Source: UBA1858 sp965262455
Lineage (GTDB): Bacteria; Pseudomonadota; Gammaproteobacteria; UBA4575
Length of the DNA stretch: 64,000 nt
Direction of reading: 5' to 3'
Assembly: GCA_965262455.1 (NCBI GenBank)
Contig: CBDHFH010000002.1
Span: forward strand, 116,968 to 180,967
In this document: positions 43,024 through 52,490 of the stretch, piece by piece
How positions within the stretch are numbered: the stretch's first letter is position 1
Layout of the letters: each line of letters starts with the position of its first letter
Program-made: the position numbers and the translations under genes
Notes under the pieces: model-generated
Database searches by the model: none
Seen by the model: the letters and a program-made list of their open reading frames with translations, nothing else
What the model was told of the DNA's origin: nothing

Positions 43024-44836
43024 AAGTGACCAATAAAGATATAGCTATACTTACCACACCATCATTTGAAAAATTATTTTTATATAGCTTCTCAAAATAC
43101 TTCTCTTCTAACAATGAAGATATATATTTTTGATTGTACGAAAAAGGCAAATCACTAATTTTTTCTAAAATAAAGCATTTTAGTTCATCCGCTAACCATT
43201 TATCGATTGGTGATTTGATGGCTGCAATTTTAGGCTGGTATATGATTTCTCTCGGCAGTAATTTATACCCTTGCGCCATTGTCATCAGTAAATGCTTTCC
43301 TTCTTTTGGAGCTTCATTATTTATTGGTCTAAACTTATCATCCGGTATATTTTTTGCGAAATTAATCAGATCTGGATCTAGATATGGAGAAAATATATTT
43401 ATGCCTGTTATGTCAGAAGAACTTACAATTTTAGCGCGATTTGGAGAAATTAAAGATTTGCAATAGTAAATCTTTCTTTCAAAAGTTAAGGCTTTTATTT
43501 GATCTTGCAACTTTCCAAGGTATGTTTCTTGTTCATTTATATACTTCATTTCAGCATGCGTTAATTCCTTATAGGATAATTGCCCAAACACTTGAAATGT
43601 TCTTAATGGCCTACTTTCCTCACTAAATCTTGCTGCATCAATCATTGACAACATGACCCGTGCGATATGGCCAAATATATATTCAATTCGTAGCTGCTTA
43701 AGAAATGTATATAATGTAGAGGAAGTCTTTTTTCCTATCACTGGTAATTTCTTATAAATATTGCCCCTTCTATGTGTATTTGGATACCCCAAAAATAACG
43801 AATCACAACCATCTCCACTAAAAATAACCTGAACTCCATCTCTCAACATTTGTTTACATACATGTTGCGTTTGACAGACATAGTTCATCCATAATGTAGG
43901 TTTGCTTGCATAAACCTCATATTGTTCTAATCCTTCTTTAATGACTTCAGGCGTTATCTTTACCCACTCATGCTCTATTTCTAGCTTTGACGCTAACTCT
44001 TCTACAAATGGTTGGTTCAAGCTTGAGTCTTCATATGAAAAAGAATAAGTTTTAACTTCAACATTAAAGCGGCATAGAATGCTTGCAATTAAAGCCGAAT
44101 CAAAACCTCCAAGTAACACACCTACTCTAGTCGCACTGCCTAGCTGTTTCTTACAAGACAATAGGAGTCTTTCGTATAGCTCGTTCTCAAGAGAACCCTC
44201 ATAATTTTTAATTCCTTTTATCAGCGGCTCAGCTCGATCATAGGACTTTAATTTATTAGAATTTAAAATATTCCCAACGAATATTTTTCTATCGGCAAAT
44301 TCAATTACATCCTCATATACTGTAGCTCCAGAAATTGGATAGCCATATCGTAATATATATTCTTTATTTACTTTATCAGCTCTTAGGTAGTCGTTAGGGA
44401 ATAGTTTTTTTATCCCAAATAGACTAGATGATAAGCACATGAAATTCTTTACTTCATATTTGAATATTGAGTGCAAGCGACACGGATCAGTTACTACTAG
44501 AATTTTACCTGTGCTTAAATTCAGTGCTATATAGCTGTACTGCCCATTTATCGATGAAAGAGCATGAATTAAATTATTATCTTCAAAATGTAGATGTTTG
44601 ATTATTTCTTTATGCGGTGATTCATTATCGTAAAACCAACCTTTAGAAACTATTAGCCAATCCCCACTTACACTATGATGAATATAGTCATTTGTCTGCT
44701 TATTTATTACAAGTACCGCTTCACCATTCGCATTCATGGGAAACTCTTTCACAATAGACTCAGAAGCTGAAGCAAGCTCTTGATGAGAATTATTATTCCT
44801 ATTAGGATAAATTAGCAGCGTAAATCCATATACCAT
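43004..44836 (-). CDS. Asparagine-synthase-like protein with degenerate glutaminase and synthetase motifs
   Basis: The 610-residue protein has the two-domain layout of AsnB: an N-terminal glutaminase-like fold (1-~200) and a synthetase fold (from ~215). It lacks the catalytic cysteine expected at position 2 (it begins MVYGF), so it cannot release ammonia from glutamine. The ATP-binding motif is LLGGFDSA (241-248), close to SGGxDS but with leucine for serine. The second conserved site is SGDGCDSLF (340-348) in place of SGEGADELF. This pattern recalls beta-lactam synthetases and lasso-peptide cyclases, which use an amine substrate instead of ammonia. No lasso precursor or protease is nearby. 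It shares the TGATG stop-start overlap with the upstream gene, so translation is coupled. Amide bond formation on a surface glycan or lipid is a guess. Confidence 0.75.
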   Translation of the reverse strand: MVYGFTLLIYPNRNNNSHQELASASESIVKEFPMNANGEAVLVINKQTNDYIHHSVSGDWLIVSKGWFYDNESPHKEIIKHLHFEDNNLIHALSSINGQYSYIALNLSTGKILVVTDPCRLHSIFKYEVKNFMCLSSSLFGIKKLFPNDYLRADKVNKEYILRYGYPISGATVYEDVIEFADRKIFVGNILNSNKLKSYDRAEPLIKGIKNYEGSLENELYERLLLSCKKQLGSATRVGVLLGGFDSALIASILCRFNVEVKTYSFSYEDSSLNQPFVEELASKLEIEHEWVKITPEVIKEGLEQYEVYASKPTLWMNYVCQTQHVCKQMLRDGVQVIFSGDGCDSLFLGYPNTHRRGNIYKKLPVIGKKTSSTLYTFLKQLRIEYIFGHIARVMLSMIDAARFSEESRPLRTFQVFGQLSYKELTHAEMKYINEQETYLGKLQDQIKALTFERKIYYCKSLISPNRAKIVSSSDITGINIFSPYLDPDLINFAKNIPDDKFRPINNEAPKEGKHLLMTMAQGYKLLPREIIYQPKIAAIKSPIDKWLADELKCFILEKISDLPFSYNQKYISSLLEEKYFEKLYKNNFSNDGVVSIAISLLVTYASFFK

Positions 44837-46026
44837 CAGTTTGACATACTAAGAATAATATCTTTGTTGATTGCTGCCTGTTTCCTCACACTAGGCAGCT
44901 TACGTTTTAGATGAGCGCAAATATCTGGCGCATTTATAATTAATTGTTTCAACCTTGATTTAAAACTAACAATAAATTTTTTATCATTATGTACAATATA
45001 TTCAAGCATACCAATTTTCGCAAAAAGTCCATCAGCTTTATGGCTATATGAGACTAACAGCGTTGGTATATAACTATCTATTCCCGCAATAGCGCCATGC
45101 ATTCTAAAAGAAGCTAATGCATATAGGTGAGATATTAAGTATTTCATTGATGCAGGACTTAAAGAAGAATCTATTACAATTGATTGTGCATTCAGCTTCT
45201 CATCGATTAATTTTGAGAACTTGCAGTCGTCCAGCTTACCAGTAGGGGTTGACACATGGGGTATCAACACATATGCCAAATTATTTTCTTCGGCTAACTC
45301 ATCTAACATGCGACAAAACATGTCTAGATCAATATTAGATTTTTTAAACTTATTAAAAAACAATGCGCTTGGGCATATCCCTATAATTTTATTCTCAGTG
45401 TTGGTTGTTAAATTTTGCAAATAATCAATATTAGTTTTCTTAGATTTCAATAAAAATCCTAGATCAGCCACATTTTTTAAATTTTGAAATTTATATTTAT
45501 TAAGATAGTTAAACGTGACATCATCTCTAGTGCTAACCACATTGGCTTTATTAAGTACATATTTAAACATCAATGCAAGTTGTTTAAACGGACCAATTGA
45601 CTGGGCTAAAACTATAAATGGCTTATTAAGAAGTACACAATAAATTAGTGGCACAAGATGAGATAATGCAACATGAATACCATAATCTTCAGTCAGCATA
45701 TCCCCACTAGTATCTACAATGTATTTTGCATTTAAAAAAAGCTTCAACTCGCTACTATGAACAGCAACTTTTTCACGCAACTTTGGAGGTGTAAATAGAA
45801 GCACAACACATTTGATAAGCGACACGGGTAAATTTCTTCTATGAGATTTTTCTACTAAAAATCCATCATAAATCTGCTTATCGATGTTTGGGAATGGAGA
45901 AGATAACACTGGATCACCTCCAGCCTCTGCAATCAGATTTGCAGTAACTTCCTGCATCAACCTATCACCCTTATTTAGTCCACAATAAGTACCAACAATT
46001 AGGACTGTAAATTCTTTTTTCTCCAT
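44836..46026 (-). CDS. Polysaccharide pyruvyl transferase family protein
   Basis: The 396-residue protein begins VLIVGTYCGLNKGDRLMQEVTA and has the family C-terminal motif ASFRMHGAIAGIDSYIPTLLVSYSHKADGL near residue 310 (shown here only as FRMHGAIAG and SYSHKADGL for the diagnostic parts). SIGPFKQLA near 142 and ICPSALFFNKF near 222 also fit. Members transfer pyruvate ketals to sugars of exopolysaccharides (CsaB, WcaK-like). It is the first gene of the four-gene minus-strand operon and lies opposite pilB across a 297-base gap. No signal peptide is present, so it acts in the cytoplasm. Confidence 0.78.
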   Translation of the reverse strand: MEKKEFTVLIVGTYCGLNKGDRLMQEVTANLIAEAGGDPVLSSPFPNIDKQIYDGFLVEKSHRRNLPVSLIKCVVLLFTPPKLREKVAVHSSELKLFLNAKYIVDTSGDMLTEDYGIHVALSHLVPLIYCVLLNKPFIVLAQSIGPFKQLALMFKYVLNKANVVSTRDDVTFNYLNKYKFQNLKNVADLGFLLKSKKTNIDYLQNLTTNTENKIIGICPSALFFNKFKKSNIDLDMFCRMLDELAEENNLAYVLIPHVSTPTGKLDDCKFSKLIDEKLNAQSIVIDSSLSPASMKYLISHLYALASFRMHGAIAGIDSYIPTLLVSYSHKADGLFAKIGMLEYIVHNDKKFIVSFKSRLKQLIINAPDICAHLKRKLPSVRKQAAINKDIILSMSN

Positions 46027-46323
46027 AAATAGCTATAGTCTTCTGTGGAACTGTCTAGCTCAATCTATCAACAGTTCACGCTTCGTCGGGCACTTGGTGC
46101 AAATTATTGAAATATATATAAAAATCTGCAAAATTAATATCTGCTCTTAATAGGCACTATTTTGTTAAATAAATCTTGTGTTATCAGTAAAGGTCTCTGG
46201 ATAAATTTTTCTTCTTTCTGGAGTATAAAAATGTGCGTTCATCACTGTTTTTGCAATTAAATTTCTTAAATTTGCTAATATAACACACTGTATATAAATA
46301 AATTTCGGTAAATAATAATACTT
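46027..46323. other. 297-base AT-rich gap between divergent island operon and pilB
   Basis: No gene was found. The gap must hold the promoters of both the island operon (minus) and pilB (plus). It shows an inverted repeat GAACTG/CAGTTC (46048-46053 and 46072-46077) and a small hairpin GCAC-TTG-GTGC (46090-46100). A GG...GC pair near 46088-46100 has nine, not ten, bases between the doublets, so it is not a clean sigma-54 site. No good sigma-70 pair was seen. Confidence 0.4.
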
Positions 46324-48042
46324 GTGGCAACCCCTGCATCATCAGTTAGAATCGGTGGCCTAGCTCTACGTCTCATTAATGACGGACTAATCTCCGAAGA
46401 AGTCGCTTCACAAGCCCAACAACAGGCCCGTGATGACCAGATTTCACTTGCCAGTCACCTAGTTAAGAATGGACTCGTAGAAGCAAGTGCACTAGCAAAT
46501 TGTGCTTCGATGGAATTTGGCATTCCGCTACTGGATCTAGATTCCCTGGATTTAGACTCTATCCCTATTTCGCTTGTACCAGAAAAACTAATTCGTCAAC
46601 ATCACGCACTTCCAATACAAAAGCGTGGAAATCGACTGTTCGTCGCCATTTCTGACCCTATGAACTTGGTGGCATTAGATGAATTCAAATTCAACACTGG
46701 TATTTCAACTGAGCCTGTCCTCGTAGAAGAAGACAAATTAGGCCAGATTCTCGATAAAGCTCTAGAGATGGGCGATACCTCCATGTCTATGGATGGGCTG
46801 CTAGACGACGATCTCGATAACATCGAGTTTTCCGCTGAAGAGGATGGCGCTGGTGAAGATGTCTCAGATTCAGATGTAGACGATACTCCAATCGTACGTT
46901 TCGTACATAAAGTACTTCTAGACGCTATTAACAAAAAAGCTTCTGATATTCATTTTGAACCCTACGAACGCACCTTTAGAGTGAGATTCCGCATTGATGG
47001 CGTCTTGCAAGAAATAGCTAGCCCTCCCATCACTCTTGGGCCCCGAATCAGTGCAAGACTTAAAGTGATGTCTCGATTAGACATCTCAGAACGACGCGTC
47101 CCTCAAGACGGCCGCATCAAAATGCAGCTATCTAAGAAACGAGCGATTGATTTTCGTGTTAATACATGTCCAACGTTATTTGGTGAAAAAATAGTTCTAC
47201 GTATACTCGATCCTAGTAGCGCGATGCTAGGTATTGATGTGCTTGGCTACGAAGAGGAACAAAAACAGCTTTATCTGGATGCACTTGCGAAACCATATGG
47301 CATGATACTAGTAACTGGCCCTACTGGATCCGGTAAAACAGTGTCTCTATACACAGGCCTTAATATTCTAAATACACCAGACAGAAATATATCAACCGCT
47401 GAAGACCCTGCTGAAATCAATATGCCAGGCATTAACCAAGTTAATGTAAGGCCTAAAGTAGGGCTTACATTTGCATCTGCACTACGTGCATTCCTGCGTC
47501 AAGATCCAGACGTGATTATGGTGGGGGAGATACGCGACCTGGAAACGGCGGAAATCGCTATCAAAGCCGCACAGACAGGACACTTGGTGCTATCAACCTT
47601 GCATACGAATGATGCGCCGCAGACATTAACGCGTTTAGCGAACATGGGCGTGCCACCATACAATATTGCATCTGCAGTATCATTAATTATTGCTCAACGA
47701 CTTGCTAGGAAATTGTGCGAACATTGTAAAGTGGTTGATGATGTCCCAGAAGAAGCGCTTCTAGAAGAAGGTTTTAAGAAAGCAGATCTGAAAAAATTGA
47801 CCATTTATAAAGCCACTGGTTGTGATCAATGCTCTAGTGGGTATAAAGGACGAGTCGGGATCTATCAAGTTATGCCCGTATCCGAAGAGATGGGAAGAAT
47901 CATTATGGAAGGTGGAAATGCAATGCAATTAGCAGATCAAGCGGCTAAAGAGAGTGTTGCTGATCTACGTCTATCTGGCTTACAGAAAGTAAAAGATGGA
48001 ATAATCAGCTTAGAAGAAGTGAACAGAGTTACCAAGGATTAA
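46324..48042 (+). CDS. pilB: Type IV pilus assembly ATPase PilB
   Basis: PilB is the hexameric extension ATPase of type IV pili. The 572-residue protein has the N-terminal MshEN-like domain (residues ~1-150, where cyclic-di-GMP-binding repeats occur in some family members), then the GSPII_E domain with FRVRFRIDGVLQEI near residue 220, Walker A GPTGSGKT near 335, EDPAEINMPG and VGEIRDLETAEIA further on, and a four-cysteine zinc site (CEHC and CDQC, near 465-505). The start GTG at 46324 has a weak ribosome-binding site. pilC begins four bases after its stop. Confidence 0.96.
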   Translation: MATPASSVRIGGLALRLINDGLISEEVASQAQQQARDDQISLASHLVKNGLVEASALANCASMEFGIPLLDLDSLDLDSIPISLVPEKLIRQHHALPIQKRGNRLFVAISDPMNLVALDEFKFNTGISTEPVLVEEDKLGQILDKALEMGDTSMSMDGLLDDDLDNIEFSAEEDGAGEDVSDSDVDDTPIVRFVHKVLLDAINKKASDIHFEPYERTFRVRFRIDGVLQEIASPPITLGPRISARLKVMSRLDISERRVPQDGRIKMQLSKKRAIDFRVNTCPTLFGEKIVLRILDPSSAMLGIDVLGYEEEQKQLYLDALAKPYGMILVTGPTGSGKTVSLYTGLNILNTPDRNISTAEDPAEINMPGINQVNVRPKVGLTFASALRAFLRQDPDVIMVGEIRDLETAEIAIKAAQTGHLVLSTLHTNDAPQTLTRLANMGVPPYNIASAVSLIIAQRLARKLCEHCKVVDDVPEEALLEEGFKKADLKKLTIYKATGCDQCSSGYKGRVGIYQVMPVSEEMGRIIMEGGNAMQLADQAAKESVADLRLSGLQKVKDGIISLEEVNRVTKD

Positions 48043-48045
48043 TAT

Positions 48046-49266
48046 ATGGCCACTGCAGCAAATAATCCAATTACATTTACCTGGGAAGGACTCGACCGCA
48101 AAGGGTCTAAAGTTAAAGGGGAGACTCAGGCTGCTAGCGAAATTCTGTTAAAAGCAGACTTGCGTCGACAAGGCATCAATCCAACCAAAGTAAAGAAAAA
48201 ACCCAAAGCCTTATTTGGCGGCAATGGTAAAAAGATCGTTCCAAAAGATATTGCAATCTTCGCGCGACAACTTGCAACTATGATGACTGCAGGTGTTCCA
48301 CTAGTTCAGTCATTTGAGATCATCGGTCGTGGCCATGAAAAACCCGCCATGCAGGACTTAGTTTTAGCAATTAAAAATGATGTTGAGGGTGGCACTAATT
48401 TAGCTGATGCATTAGAAAAGCAACCTAAGTATTTTGATGCATTATTTTGCAATTTAGTCAATGCCGGCGAACAGTCTGGTGCTCTAGAAGCTTTATTAGA
48501 TAAAATTGCCACCTACAAGGAAAAAACTGAAGAGCTAAAAGGCAAAGTTAAGAAAGCGCTTTTCTATCCTGCTGCAGTACTTGTAGTAGCGTTTATAGTA
48601 ATGGCCATCCTACTAATTTTTGTAGTTCCACAGTTTGAAACAATATTCAAAGGGTTTGGTGCTGATCTACCAGCATTTACAAAAATGGTAATTAACCTAT
48701 CTAACTTCTTTCAGCAATATTGGTATTTGATATTTTTTGGAATTGGATTATCAATCTTTGCATTTATTCAGGCTAAACAACGCTCACCGAATCTACGCCG
48801 TGCTCTAGATATTATCTCTCTAAAAGTACCCGTTGTAGGTGGAATTTTAGAAAAATCAGCAATTGCACGTTTTGCACGTACATTGGCGACCATGTTTGCT
48901 GCAGGTGTACCACTTGTTGAAGCCATGGAGTCAGTCGCTGGCGCAACGGGTAACGCGCTTTATTATGAAGCGACTATGAAAATGAAAGATGATGTTGCTA
49001 CAGGAACGCAACTCCAACAGAGCATGAAACAAACAGGCATCTTCCCAAATATGATGGTGCAAATGGTTGCCATTGGAGAAGAATCAGGTTCTCTCGATGA
49101 AATGCTAAGCAAAGTAGCTGATTTCTATGAAGAAGAAGTTGACAATCTTGTAGACGGATTAAGCAGCCTACTAGAGCCATTAATTATGGCTGTACTAGGC
49201 GTGCTAGTCGGTGGGCTTGTTATTGCTATGTACTTACCGATATTCAAGATGGGTGCTGTCGTCTAA
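48046..49266 (+). CDS. pilC: Type IV pilus inner membrane platform protein PilC
   Basis: PilC is the inner-membrane platform that works with PilB. The 406-residue protein has the duplicated GSPII_F domain: FARQLATMMTAGVPLVQSFE near residue 70 and FARTLATMFAAGVPLVEAME near 275, each followed by membrane helices, and a final LLEPLIMAVLGVLVGGLVIA helix. The first half begins with a basic cytoplasmic segment. It is in the pilB-pilC-pilD unit, separated by 3 and 15 bases. Confidence 0.97.
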   Translation: MATAANNPITFTWEGLDRKGSKVKGETQAASEILLKADLRRQGINPTKVKKKPKALFGGNGKKIVPKDIAIFARQLATMMTAGVPLVQSFEIIGRGHEKPAMQDLVLAIKNDVEGGTNLADALEKQPKYFDALFCNLVNAGEQSGALEALLDKIATYKEKTEELKGKVKKALFYPAAVLVVAFIVMAILLIFVVPQFETIFKGFGADLPAFTKMVINLSNFFQQYWYLIFFGIGLSIFAFIQAKQRSPNLRRALDIISLKVPVVGGILEKSAIARFARTLATMFAAGVPLVEAMESVAGATGNALYYEATMKMKDDVATGTQLQQSMKQTGIFPNMMVQMVAIGEESGSLDEMLSKVADFYEEEVDNLVDGLSSLLEPLIMAVLGVLVGGLVIAMYLPIFKMGAVV

Positions 49267-49281
49267 TAACAGTAACCCATA

Positions 49282-50142
49282 GTGCAAATACTCACTCTTC
49301 TAGAAAACAACTTAGTCTTTCTTGCTAGTTGTAGCTTAGTACTTGGTTTGCTGGTTGGAAGCTTTCTTAATGTTGTCATAACCAGACTACCGATAATGCT
49401 TGAGCGAAGCTGGAAAAGTGAGTGTCGGGAACTATTAGACATTGAAGGTGAAGATAACAACTCAACATTCAATCTCGTCTCGCCACGGTCACAATGTCCT
49501 TCCTGCAAACATCAAATTAGTAGCCTAGAGAATATCCCACTAATTAGCTATTTGATGCAAAGAGGCAAATGTCGTCATTGCGGTGTTGCTATATCAATTC
49601 AATACCCATTGGTTGAACTATTTACTGGCCTAGTGACAGCATACATTGCATTAAAGTTTGATTTCGAATGGAAAACATTATTGGCCATGTTACTCGCATG
49701 GGGCCTAATTACATTAGCCATGATCGACTTCAAAACCACATTATTACCAGACAATATTACCCTACCCCTATTATGGCTGGGTATCATTGCAAACTATTTC
49801 AATTTATTTTGCTCACTAGATGATAGTGTATTAGGTGCTATTTTTGGCTATTTGTCTCTCTGGTCAGTATTTCAGGTGTTTAAGTTAATTACTGGTAAAG
49901 AGGGCATGGGTTTTGGTGATTTCAAGCTACTTGCATTACTTGGTGCCTGGTTAGGATGGCAGTATTTAATTGCCATTATTTTAATTTCATCAGTAGTAGG
50001 CAGTATTATTGGTGTTTTTCTCATCCTGACTAAGGTGTTAGGAAAAGGTGTACCCACACCATTTGGGCCTTACTTGGCACTTGGTGGTATTATATGTCTG
50101 TTATGGGGGGATAAAGTAACATCTTTACTCGGTACTTTCTAA
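49282..50142 (+). CDS. pilD: Prepilin peptidase/methyltransferase PilD
   Basis: PilD cleaves prepilin leader peptides and methylates the new N-terminus. The 286 residues comprise an N-terminal methylase domain with LGLLVGSFLNVVITRLP near residue 24 and a zinc-type four-cysteine site (CPSC and CRHC, near 73-103), then the A24 peptidase membrane domain with the catalytic aspartates in AMIDFKTTLLPD near 145 and MGFGDFKLLALLGAW near 205. The start is GTG at 49282. Its substrate pilA is about 12 kb upstream, so the glycan island separates the enzyme from its pilin. Confidence 0.96.
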   Translation: MQILTLLENNLVFLASCSLVLGLLVGSFLNVVITRLPIMLERSWKSECRELLDIEGEDNNSTFNLVSPRSQCPSCKHQISSLENIPLISYLMQRGKCRHCGVAISIQYPLVELFTGLVTAYIALKFDFEWKTLLAMLLAWGLITLAMIDFKTTLLPDNITLPLLWLGIIANYFNLFCSLDDSVLGAIFGYLSLWSVFQVFKLITGKEGMGFGDFKLLALLGAWLGWQYLIAIILISSVVGSIIGVFLILTKVLGKGVPTPFGPYLALGGIICLLWGDKVTSLLGTF

Positions 50143-50152
50143 AACATCAATA

Positions 50153-50746
50153 ATGCTGCGAATAGGTTTAACTGGAGGAATTGGCTCTGGCAAAACAACA
50201 GTTAGTGACTACTTCAAGTCGCTATATGACATTACGATTATTGACGCCGACGAGATAAGTCATCAATTAATTAGCCCAGAGGGTGATGCATATAACGATG
50301 TGATTAGTCTATTTGGTGAAACTATACTTGAGCATAACATCATTAATCGCAAGAAAATTCGAGATGGCATATTTAGTAAGCCCTCATTACGCAAAGCATT
50401 AGAAAATATTATTCATCCAAAAGTTAAACAGGCTATTCTCAAGCAGACTGAGGGCATGTCTGGCCATTACTGCTTAATAGTCATTCCGTTATTATTCGAA
50501 TCAAATATGCAACCAATTGTAGATAGAGTGTTAGTCGTACACACTGAAAAAAAATTACAAATTTCCAGAGTAGCGCTCAGAGACAACTGCACTGAAATTC
50601 ATGTGGAAGATATCATTGACAGCCAGTTATCTAGTGAACAAAAGCTAGCATTTGCAGACGATGTCATTATTAATAACGACACACAAGAGAGATTAATCCC
50701 CCAAATTGAACTGCTACACAAAAAATACTTGGCTTTGAGTGGTTAG
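50153..50746 (+). CDS. coaE: Dephospho-CoA kinase CoaE
   Basis: CoaE phosphorylates dephospho-CoA, the last step of coenzyme A synthesis. The 197 residues show the P-loop GGIGSGKTT (residues ~8-16), DADEISHQL near 35, and the lid motif VIPLLFESNMQP near 110. It follows pilD by ten bases and precedes zapD, a common gammaproteobacterial order (pilBCD-coaE-zapD). The zinc protein YacG, often found beside zapD, is absent here. Confidence 0.96.
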   Translation: MLRIGLTGGIGSGKTTVSDYFKSLYDITIIDADEISHQLISPEGDAYNDVISLFGETILEHNIINRKKIRDGIFSKPSLRKALENIIHPKVKQAILKQTEGMSGHYCLIVIPLLFESNMQPIVDRVLVVHTEKKLQISRVALRDNCTEIHVEDIIDSQLSSEQKLAFADDVIINNDTQERLIPQIELLHKKYLALSG

Positions 50747-50763
50747 TGCCCGCATAATCAACT

Positions 50764-51534
50764 ATGTCCCGTCAAATATATTTCGAACAACCTTTAAATG
50801 AACGCATACGCACGTTTATGCGCATTGAAGAACTGTTCGCACGATGCAATTACTACATTAATAAAGATGAGGCATTTGATAGCCACTCTGCATTATCTAC
50901 ACTTTTTGAATTAATGGGTTTAGCTTCGCGTGGCGATTTAAAACGCGAGTTGATGAAGGAGATAAAACGCCAATTAACTAATTTGCAACAGCTACACAGT
51001 ATTCCTAGTTTGGACCAAAAAAAATTAGATCAGTTAATCTCCAGCCATAACAATTTAATCAATCAGCTTGATTCACTATCAGGTCAGCTGGTCGGTCATC
51101 TAAAAGATAACGATTTTATTAACAGTATAAAACAACGTTCGACCATACCAGGTGGCACATGTGATTTTGACTTGCCTGCATATCATTACTGGTTAACTCA
51201 AGCGCCAAAAGAGAGAAAACAAACGATTGAGGCTTGGTTGCAGCCATTTGTTTTAATTAACAACACCGTAATGCACTGTCTCGAACTCATTAGAAGTAGT
51301 GCGGAAATAGAAGACTGTGTTGGTAAAAAAGGTTTTTATCAACGCAACCTGGATCAAAACCAACCTAATCAACTAATACGTGTAATTATTGATGATACTG
51401 AAAAATGTTTCCCTGAAATTAGCGCAGGCAAGCATAGATTTTCTATACGCTTTTTACAACAACCAGACCCCAACCATTACCCTAAACAAATAGAGCGTAA
51501 TATTTCATTCAAAATTTCATGCTGTGCTTTTTAA
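50764..51534 (+). CDS. zapD: Cell division protein ZapD
   Basis: ZapD (YacF) bundles FtsZ filaments at the septum. The 256 residues match the family length and carry the characteristic start YFEQPLNERIRTFMRIEELF, the middle segment HYWLTQAPKERKQTIEAWLQPF near residue 145 (shown by its core HYWLTQAP), and FSIRFLQQ near the end. It begins 17 bases after coaE and ends one base before the convergent Nudix/ThiE gene. Confidence 0.95.
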   Translation: MSRQIYFEQPLNERIRTFMRIEELFARCNYYINKDEAFDSHSALSTLFELMGLASRGDLKRELMKEIKRQLTNLQQLHSIPSLDQKKLDQLISSHNNLINQLDSLSGQLVGHLKDNDFINSIKQRSTIPGGTCDFDLPAYHYWLTQAPKERKQTIEAWLQPFVLINNTVMHCLELIRSSAEIEDCVGKKGFYQRNLDQNQPNQLIRVIIDDTEKCFPEISAGKHRFSIRFLQQPDPNHYPKQIERNISFKISCCAF

Positions 51535-52476
51535 TTATATAAATGCCCGTATTGCTGCGATACCCTGGGCCCCATATATTTGAGCAACTTTATAGTCGTT
51601 ATTGTGCATCCCACCAAGAGCATAAACAGGCATATTTGCCATAAAACATAATTCACTGAATTTTTTCCATCCAAGTGCCGCCTGAGTGGGATGGCTCTTT
51701 GTTACATTGACTGGCCCTATTAATACACATGACACACCCAGTCGATTCGCCAAATCAACCTCTTGCTCATCATGACATGAGGCTGAGAAATACTCATAGC
51801 CAATCTCACGTGAATCATCAAATTTAATGTCATTTAAACATCGACTGTTTAGATGAATTGCATCAGGCTTGATATCATCAAGCCAGTCCAACGGACAATT
51901 AACAATATATTTTGCATTATATTGCGCACATAAACTTTTTATTTGTCTGGCGTGTTGCAAATAATCATTTTTATAAGCATCTGTTCCTGCACGATGTTGA
52001 ATGAGTTTAATACCTTGTTTAAGCTGTTGGTCAACATGAGTAAATAAATTACTACCAGAAACATGTTCATCTGCGATCATATATTGATATGGCAACAAGA
52101 TTGCATTAATTACCGCTTGATTTGCAGCAGGGAATTTAATTGAATTCAGTTCATCACAGCTAGCCCAACGAATTTGCTGCCGCTCCTTAGCCACTACTTC
52201 ACCAGAGTAATGAGTGATCTTATAAAACTGAAAGTGCAGCTCTAAGTCAGGATACTGATAATGTGTCTCAATCAGTTTAATTGCGCTGCCAAGTTTAATA
52301 CCAATTTCTTCGGCTAACTCACGACGTAACGCACGTTTAAAAGACTCACCTGGTTCTACTTTTCCTCCAGGAAACTCCCAATAACCAGTAAGACTTTGTT
52401 TACCATCTCTTTTCGAAATAAGTACCTGTTGATGCTCATTGAAAACTATACCAACTGCAATTGACTGCTGTTGCAT
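51535..52476 (-). CDS. Nudix hydrolase fused to a thiamine-phosphate-synthase-like domain
   Basis: The N-terminal ~130 residues are a MutT-type Nudix domain with a full Nudix box (GGKVEPGESFKRALRRELAE continuing EIG, residues ~36-58), which hydrolyses oxidised nucleotides such as 8-oxo-dGTP. Residues ~145-313 resemble ThiE/TenI: LIQHRAGTD, HLNSRCL, SCHDEQEVDLANRLG and YALGGMHNNDY. Such MutT-ThiE-like fusions are known near secA and argJ in gammaproteobacteria. The C-terminal half is probably not a working thiamine phosphate synthase in these proteins. It follows argJ by 14 bases. Confidence 0.9.
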   Translation of the reverse strand: MQQQSIAVGIVFNEHQQVLISKRDGKQSLTGYWEFPGGKVEPGESFKRALRRELAEEIGIKLGSAIKLIETHYQYPDLELHFQFYKITHYSGEVVAKERQQIRWASCDELNSIKFPAANQAVINAILLPYQYMIADEHVSGSNLFTHVDQQLKQGIKLIQHRAGTDAYKNDYLQHARQIKSLCAQYNAKYIVNCPLDWLDDIKPDAIHLNSRCLNDIKFDDSREIGYEYFSASCHDEQEVDLANRLGVSCVLIGPVNVTKSHPTQAALGWKKFSELCFMANMPVYALGGMHNNDYKVAQIYGAQGIAAIRAFI

Positions 52477-52490
52477 CTTTTTATTTTTAG

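Noticed and set aside
43004..44836. Lasso-peptide biosynthesis locus
   Set aside because: The cyclase-like protein has no accompanying transglutaminase-like protease, RRE protein or small precursor; its neighbours are glycan genes.
46084..46104. Sigma-54 promoter upstream of pilB
   Set aside because: The GG and GC doublets are eight or nine bases apart, not ten, and the flanking bases do not fit.
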